NCBI GenBank assembly: GCA_934462945.1
Contig: CAKSJF010000018.1
Span: forward strand, 1-33,947
DNA: 33,947 bases
Source of the DNA: an uncultured Clostridia bacterium
Lineage (GTDB): Bacteria; Bacillota; Clostridia; UBA1381
Direction of reading: 5' to 3'
Part shown: positions 29,550-33,947 of the stretch, piece by piece
Layout of the letters: each line of letters begins with the position of its first letter
Position numbering within the stretch: position 1 is the stretch's first letter
Program-made: the position numbers and the translations under genes
Notes under the pieces: model-generated
What the model saw: the letters and a program-made list of their open reading frames with translations, nothing else
Told to the model about the DNA's origin: nothing
Database searches by the model: none

Positions 29550-30344
29550 CTATCGGTTGACGTACATTAAAAAATAATAAACCAACGGCGTCACCACAAT
29601 CACACTGTCAAACCGGTCTAACACACCGCCGTGTCCCGGCAGAATTGACCCAAAATCCTTAACGCCGCAGTCTCTTTTAATAACTGACGCTGCAAGGTCG
29701 CCAAATTGCGACATGACGGATGCAATCACACCTAAAATCATCAGCTTCTGATAGCGGATTCCGGCAATCGATTCCATACCGCAGAATTGTTCCAAAATCC
29801 AGAAATACAGGCATGCGCTTAAAATTGCCACAATTACACCGCCGATTGCGCCCTCCACCGTCTTTTTCGGACTGACCGACGGAATCAGCTTATGCTTTCC
29901 GAAAAAACGTCCGGCAAAATACGCGCCGGTGTCGGTCATCCAGGAAAACAGGAACACCAAAAGAACCGCTTCAATCCCGTAATCAGATCGAATCTGCATT
30001 AACGGAAGTAAAAAAAGCGTGATAAAATAGGTTGCAAATGCAGAGCTGTAGAGTTTTTCATAATGAACCCTTGGGTGCAGATATACGCTCAAAATCAAAT
30101 AAAGGATAATCGAAAGAATAATATAAAGCTGTGCCGCATGATGGTATGCACCCCACAAAATCAGAGCGGAATTGATCATGCCGACCGCCGCAACCCAGCG
30201 GTTTGCCTTAGTTGCTTTATAAAGCTCAAACAGCGCGGCAAAAATAATCACCGTTGCCGCACAGTTAAACACGACCGTATTGGAAAAGAGAATCAAAAAG
30301 AAAAACACCAATCCGATCATTGCCGTTAAAATTCTCTGCCACAT
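29550..30344 (-). CDS. cdsA: Phosphatidate cytidylyltransferase
   Basis: A 264-residue integral membrane enzyme that makes CDP-diacylglycerol from phosphatidate and CTP, feeding all phospholipid synthesis. About seven to eight hydrophobic helices are visible. The family signature is SVSPKKTVEGAIGG (about 160-173) together with SQFGDLAASVIKRD and GHGGVLDRFDS near the C-terminus. The start is ATG 30344 behind GAGGAGGAG; the frame runs on upstream to 30437 but only as a shadow of uppS. It lies 11 bases after the uppS stop. Confidence 0.95.
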   Translation of the reverse strand: MWQRILTAMIGLVFFFLILFSNTVVFNCAATVIIFAALFELYKATKANRWVAAVGMINSALILWGAYHHAAQLYIILSIILYLILSVYLHPRVHYEKLYSSAFATYFITLFLLPLMQIRSDYGIEAVLLVFLFSWMTDTGAYFAGRFFGKHKLIPSVSPKKTVEGAIGGVIVAILSACLYFWILEQFCGMESIAGIRYQKLMILGVIASVMSQFGDLAASVIKRDCGVKDFGSILPGHGGVLDRFDSVIVVTPLVYYFLMYVNR

Positions 30345-30355
30345 ACCGCTCCTCC

Positions 30356-31096
30356 TCACACACCGCCGAACCGTCTCGAACGGTTTTGAAAATCGTAAAT
30401 TGCCTGATATAAATCCTCTTTCTTGAAATCCGGCCATAGCTTTTTAGTAAACCAAAGCTCAGAATATGCCGCCTGCCAAAGCAGGAAATTACTCAAACGT
30501 TCCTCTCCGCTGGTGCGGATAATCAAATCCGGATCGGGCTGTCCGCCGGTGTAGAGTGCATCTGAAAAAGCCTTTTCGTCAATCTCCTCCAAAGCCATTT
30601 CCCCATCCTGCACCTTTTTGGAAATCGCTCCGACCGCATGCAGCATTTCCTCACGCGAGCCATAGTTTAGAGCAATATTCATCACAATTCCGGTATTATT
30701 CTTTGTAAAATTCTCGGTCTTGATAATCTGCTCCTGAATCTCCTGGCTAAGCTCCTTTCTTGAGCCGATCGCCCGGATGACGACATTTTCTCCTGCCAAA
30801 GAATTTTCTGCGTCACGCAGATAATCCAAAAGCAGGTTCATTAAATAGTCCACTTCTTCTTTCGGACGTTTCCAGTTCTCGGTTGAAAATGCATAAACCG
30901 TGATATATCCGATTCCGATCCGGTTGCATTCTGTCACAATCTTTTTGAGCGTTTCTGCCCCCATCGAATGTCCGGCACTGCGCGGCAGACGGCGCTTTTT
31001 TGCCCAGCGTCCGTTTCCGTCCATAATCACTCCGATATGACGCGGCAGTCTGCCAAAATCGATTTCCTGTTCTATTTTTTTGTTTCTGCCAAACAT
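30356..31096 (-). CDS. uppS: Isoprenyl (undecaprenyl) diphosphate synthase
   Basis: A 246-residue cis-prenyltransferase that elongates farnesyl diphosphate with isopentenyl diphosphate to the C55 carrier lipid for cell-wall precursors. The catalytic D26 is in VIMDGNGRWAKKR (23-35). The second signature is IIRTSGEERLSNFLLWQAAYSELWF (about 195-219), with the arginines and glutamate that bind IPP. The first ATG is preceded by AGGGGTGAGG. A terminator-like hairpin stands between frr and this gene, starting 25 bases before the ATG. Confidence 0.96.
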   Translation of the reverse strand: MFGRNKKIEQEIDFGRLPRHIGVIMDGNGRWAKKRRLPRSAGHSMGAETLKKIVTECNRIGIGYITVYAFSTENWKRPKEEVDYLMNLLLDYLRDAENSLAGENVVIRAIGSRKELSQEIQEQIIKTENFTKNNTGIVMNIALNYGSREEMLHAVGAISKKVQDGEMALEEIDEKAFSDALYTGGQPDPDLIIRTSGEERLSNFLLWQAAYSELWFTKKLWPDFKKEDLYQAIYDFQNRSRRFGGV

Positions 31097-31120
31097 AGCC
31101 TCACCCCTGTACTAACAAAA

Positions 31121-31170
31121 GGGGGCGTAAAAAAGAGCACAGAACGGTCTGTACCTTTTTTACATCCCCA
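31121..31170 (-). terminator. Hairpin terminator between frr and uppS, copy B of a repeated element
   Basis: On the minus strand the stem GTACAGA/TCTGTGC (one G-U pair) is followed by CTTTTTTA, with an outer GGGG...CCCC extension. It shares the core TAAAAAAGAGCACAGAACG with the hairpin at 26010-26062. It begins 7 bases after the frr stop, and I see no promoter between it and uppS. Confidence 0.78.
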
Positions 31171-31176
31171 ACATGA

Positions 31177-31728
31177 TTATACCTCTAAGATCTCTTTCTC
31201 TTTTCCTGCTGTGATCTCATCAATTTCTTTGATGTGTGCGTCGGTCAGGTTCTGAATATCCTTTTCAATTCCCTTTAATTCATCCTCGGTGATTTCGGAT
31301 TTCTTTTTCTGCTCCTTATACATATCCATTGCATCGCGGCGAACATTCCGGATCTGCACCTTTGCCTCCTCCGAATACTTTTTCACCGTCTTAACTAATT
31401 CTTTTCTTCTCTCCTCTGTTAAAGGCGGAAAGCTTAAGCGAATTACTTTACCGTCATTCTGCGGTGCAATACCGAGATCGGATTTTTGGATTGCTTTTTC
31501 AATTTCCTTTAAAACAGACGCATCCCACGGCTGAATTACAAGCATTCTCGGCTCCGGAGAGGAAATAGAACCTACCTGTGCCACCGGTGTCATTGTTCCA
31601 TAATAGTCGATTGCAACCTTATCTAAAACTGTTGCATTTGCTCTGCCGGCACGGATTATTTTTAACTCCGATGCAAAGCCCTCAATTCTCTTATTCATTT
31701 TTTCTTCAATTTCTGGATATTTTCCCAT
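31177..31728 (-). CDS. frr: Ribosome recycling factor
   Basis: A 183-residue tRNA-mimic protein that, with EF-G, splits the post-termination ribosome. The three-helix bundle reads MNKRIEGFASELKIIRAGRANATVLDKVAIDYYG at the N-terminus (signature GRANATVLDKV), then the small beta domain (about 30-105, with YGTMTPVAQVGSI) and the long C-terminal helices VKKYSEEAKVQIRNVRRDAMD. The length and all signatures are normal. It lies 16 bases after pyrH; GGAGGAAAC precedes the ATG. Confidence 0.97.
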   Translation of the reverse strand: MGKYPEIEEKMNKRIEGFASELKIIRAGRANATVLDKVAIDYYGTMTPVAQVGSISSPEPRMLVIQPWDASVLKEIEKAIQKSDLGIAPQNDGKVIRLSFPPLTEERRKELVKTVKKYSEEAKVQIRNVRRDAMDMYKEQKKKSEITEDELKGIEKDIQNLTDAHIKEIDEITAGKEKEILEV

Positions 31729-31744
31729 TTTTGTTTCCTCCTTT

Positions 31745-32467
31745 TTATTCTCTGTTTCCGTCTCTTGATACTAATGTTCCGATTCTCTCACCCTCTACGG
31801 CACGGACAATATTTTTCGGATCGTCTAAGCCAAACACTAAAATCGGCATATTGTTATCTCGGCACATAGACGCTGCCGTGGAATCCATCACGCCCAGCTC
31901 CTTACCGAGAATATCGTTAAAGGAAAGTGCGTCAAAACGTTTTGCATTCGGATTTTTCATCGGATCAGAATCATATACAGCGTCCACCTTTTTCGCGAGC
32001 AGAATAATATCTGCATCCGTCTCCACAGCACGAAGCGCCGCTGCGGTATCGGTTGACATAAACGGACTGCCTGTTCCGCATCCGAAAATCACCACTCTGC
32101 CCTTTTGCAGATGGCGGATTGCTTTTCCGCGGATATACGGCTCTGCAATCGAATTCATCGCAATTGCCGTCTGTACTCTCGTTTCCACCCCGGCATGTTC
32201 TAAAGCCGAGCAGAGTGCAAGCGCGTTGATGGTGGTTGCGAGCATGCCCATATGGTCCGCACGCGTTCTGTCCATATTCTCGCTGCTTCTTCCTCTCCAG
32301 AAGTTACCGCCGCCGACTACAATCGACACCTGAACTCCCATATCGGTCACCTTTTTGATATTTTCCGAAATGCTTGCAAGCGTTGCCTCATCCAAGCCAA
32401 AATGATTTTCACCGGCAAGCGCCTCTCCGCTTACTTTAAGCAGAACCTTTTTGTATTTCGCACCCAT
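31745..32467 (-). CDS. pyrH: UMP kinase
   Basis: A 240-residue amino-acid-kinase-fold enzyme that phosphorylates UMP to UDP and in Firmicutes is controlled by GTP and UTP. It shows YKKVLLKVSGEALAG (5-19), VGGGNFWRGR, DHMGMLATTINALAL and the nucleotide-binding GCGTGSPFMSTDTAAALRA, with DSDPMKNPNAKRF. It is the first gene of the minus-strand run here; tsf and rpsB, which often precede it, are absent because the promoter is directly upstream and enolase diverges. Confidence 0.97.
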   Translation of the reverse strand: MGAKYKKVLLKVSGEALAGENHFGLDEATLASISENIKKVTDMGVQVSIVVGGGNFWRGRSSENMDRTRADHMGMLATTINALALCSALEHAGVETRVQTAIAMNSIAEPYIRGKAIRHLQKGRVVIFGCGTGSPFMSTDTAAALRAVETDADIILLAKKVDAVYDSDPMKNPNAKRFDALSFNDILGKELGVMDSTAASMCRDNNMPILVFGLDDPKNIVRAVEGERIGTLVSRDGNRE

Positions 32468-32502
32468 AGATTTCCTCCTGATTCATAGCATTGTTTTTTT
32501 CT

Positions 32503-32531
32503 ATTATACCATTATTTTTTCATATTTGCAA
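32503..32531 (-). promoter_or_regulatory. Promoter of pyrH-frr
   Basis: On the minus strand: TTGCAA (32526-32531), 17 bases, TATAAT (32503-32508) with a TGG extension. The leader is about 30 bases. Confidence 0.75.
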
Positions 32532-32560
32532 CCACTTTTCCAAACTTTGCAGATTTTTTT

Positions 32561-32570
32561 ATGGTATAAT
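32561..32570 (+). promoter_or_regulatory. Extended -10 promoter of eno
   Basis: ATGGTATAAT, with TATAAT at 32565-32570 and no good -35 at 17 bases. It is back-to-back with the pyrH promoter in a 156-base gap. Confidence 0.65.
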
Positions 32571-32623
32571 CCTTCCAAATTCGGAAAGTCTAAGAATATT
32601 ACAAAAAAAGAAAGGGTGACTGG

Positions 32624-33904
32624 ATGAAACAGTATATTGAAATCACAGATATTTTTGCGCGCGAGGTGCTGGATTCGCGCGGCAATCCGACTGTGGAGGC
32701 GGAGGTTTACACCGAGCTTGGATACGGCAGGGCAATCGTTCCCTCCGGCGCGTCCACGGGTGTGTTTGAGGCAGTGGAGCTGCGTGACGGCGACAAAAGC
32801 CGTTATCTCGGCAAAGGAGTTAAAAATGCAGTGGAGCATGTGAATACCAAAATAGCAGACTGTATTGTTGGAATGAATGTTTTAGATCAGCGCGCTTTGG
32901 ATTTAAAGCTATGCAAGCTGGACGGCACACCGAACAAGGGAACGCTTGGTGCAAATGCGATTTTAGCCGTTTCCTTAGCGGCGGCGCATGCGGCAGCAGA
33001 CGCTCTGAAAATTCCGCTCTACCGCTATGTCGGCGGTGTGAATGCGCATCTTCTGCCCGTTCCGATGATGAATATTTTAAACGGCGGAGCGCATGCAAAT
33101 AACAACGTGGATATTCAGGAATTTATGATTATGCCGGTCGGCGCAAGATGTTTCCGCGAGGGACTCAGGCAGTCAAGCGAAGTATTCCACCACTTAAAAG
33201 CGCTTTTAGCAGAGGAAGGACATACCACCTCCGTGGGAGATGAGGGCGGTTTTGCGCCGAATCTTCCGGCAGACGAGGCAGCCTTAGAGGCAATTACCAA
33301 GGCGATTGAACGCGCCGGCTATCAGCCGGGCATAGAATTCCGGATTGCAATTGACGCGGCGTCCAGTGAATGGATTCAGCCGGACGGCACATACAAGCTC
33401 CCGAAATCCGGCATCCTGCGCACCAAGAGCGAGATGATCGACTACTGGGAGGATCTTGTAAACCGTTTTCCGATTGCATCCATTGAGGACGGACTCGCCG
33501 AGGACGACTGGGAGGGATGGCAGGAATTAACGCGCCGTTTAGGAAACAAAATTCAGTTAGTCGGCGACGATCTGTTTGTTACAAACCCGGAACGCTTAAA
33601 AAAAGGAATTTCACTCTCGGTTGCCAATTCAATTTTGGTGAAAGTGAATCAAATCGGAACGCTTTCCGAAGCAATTGACGCAGTGGAAATGGCACATAAA
33701 GCAGGCTATACGGCTGTTTTATCGCACCGGAGCGGAGAAACAGAGGATACGACCATTGCCGATCTTGCCGTTGCCTTAAATGCCGGTCAGATCAAAACCG
33801 GTGCCCCCTCCCGCACCGACCGCGTGGCAAAATACAATCAGCTTTTGCGGATTGAACAGGAACTATCCTACACAGCAGAATACCATAATCCATTTAAATC
33901 TTAA
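32624..33904 (+). CDS. eno: Enolase
   Basis: A 426-residue glycolytic enzyme that dehydrates 2-phosphoglycerate to phosphoenolpyruvate; it is also part of RNA-degradation complexes in some bacteria. It shows REVLDSRGNPTVEAEV (13-28), PSGASTG, NGGAHANN, SVGDEGGFAPNL (loop 2), the metal ligands in SIEDGLAEDDW and VGDDLFVTN, the catalytic lysine in ILVKVNQIGTL, and SHRSGETED near the end. The length is typical. It starts at ATG 32624 with AAAGGGTG upstream. Confidence 0.98.
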   Translation: MKQYIEITDIFAREVLDSRGNPTVEAEVYTELGYGRAIVPSGASTGVFEAVELRDGDKSRYLGKGVKNAVEHVNTKIADCIVGMNVLDQRALDLKLCKLDGTPNKGTLGANAILAVSLAAAHAAADALKIPLYRYVGGVNAHLLPVPMMNILNGGAHANNNVDIQEFMIMPVGARCFREGLRQSSEVFHHLKALLAEEGHTTSVGDEGGFAPNLPADEAALEAITKAIERAGYQPGIEFRIAIDAASSEWIQPDGTYKLPKSGILRTKSEMIDYWEDLVNRFPIASIEDGLAEDDWEGWQELTRRLGNKIQLVGDDLFVTNPERLKKGISLSVANSILVKVNQIGTLSEAIDAVEMAHKAGYTAVLSHRSGETEDTTIADLAVALNAGQIKTGAPSRTDRVAKYNQLLRIEQELSYTAEYHNPFKS

Positions 33905-33942
33905 AAAAACCCGGTCTCTCGCCATAAGAGACCGGGTTTTTT
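33905..33942 (+). terminator. Intrinsic terminator of eno
   Basis: Perfect 10-bp stem CCCGGTCTCT (33910-33919) with AGAGACCGGG (33927-33936), extended by flanking A and T tracts, with six T after it. Confidence 0.95.
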
Positions 33943-33947
33943 AATTG

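Noticed and set aside
1..33947. CRISPR arrays, insertion sequences, prophage or rRNA.
   Set aside because: No regularly spaced repeats, transposase, integrase, phage structural genes or rRNA were found on reading both strands.

Overview
The window looks like chromosome from an anaerobic, endospore-forming member of the Clostridia (Bacillota). The evidence is a 23-codon spoVM, [FeFe]-hydrogenase maturation genes, strong sigma-A-type promoters (TTGACA-N17-TATAAT), AGGAGG ribosome sites, and the classical Firmicutes order pyrH-frr-uppS-cdsA-dxr-rseP-ispG. I cannot assign a genus. No rRNA, CRISPR array, transposase or phage gene was seen.

Layout. 1-1068 (+): a small ribbon-helix-helix protein whose 5' start is tandemly duplicated around a 70-bp palindromic element, then an ADP-ribose-type NUDIX hydrolase. 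1067-5862 (-): one operon from a consensus promoter, hisZ-hisG-hisA-hisIE-ppx/gppA-rrf2, holding only part of the histidine pathway. 5989-9114 (+): TM1266-type regulator, hydG and hydF behind a leader with two mutually exclusive hairpins. 9134-11076: an AT-rich accessory patch with a divergent XRE regulator and SLOG/DUF1273 gene, a decayed reading frame, a long perfect inverted repeat, and a HigBA-type toxin-antitoxin pair. 11073-12961: an unrecognised beta-rich/coiled-coil protein (-) and a YetF/DUF421 membrane protein (+). 13024-15570 (+): a TetM/EF-G-like GTPase fused to a YacP/Rae1-type NYN endonuclease domain.

15604-20452 (-): leuA-leuC-leuD-leuB, preceded by an AbrB-family regulator with an intrinsic terminator between abrB and leuA and no room for a promoter after it. 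20507-20681 (+): tRNA-Leu(UAA) with its own promoter and terminator. Then a sugar O-acetyltransferase (-), a small membrane protein and spoVM (+), and a two-gene glycoside-hydrolase-like unit (-; GH78-like plus a putative TIM-barrel enzyme). 26010-32531 (-): ispG, rseP, dxr, cdsA, uppS, frr and pyrH, covering isoprenoid, phospholipid and envelope precursors, ribosome recycling and UMP phosphorylation. 32561-33942 (+): enolase with its terminator.

Points most worth a second look: the ribosome-GTPase/endonuclease fusion at 13024-15570; the attenuator-like hyd leader at 6050-6123; the seven-histidine, five-cysteine tail of HisZ; the abrB-terminator-leuA junction; the XRE/SLOG module lying between near-identical hairpins; and two families of dispersed terminator-like hairpins plus a GC-rich palindromic repeat. 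All functional calls are from reading the sequence and from remembered family features; no database search was run.
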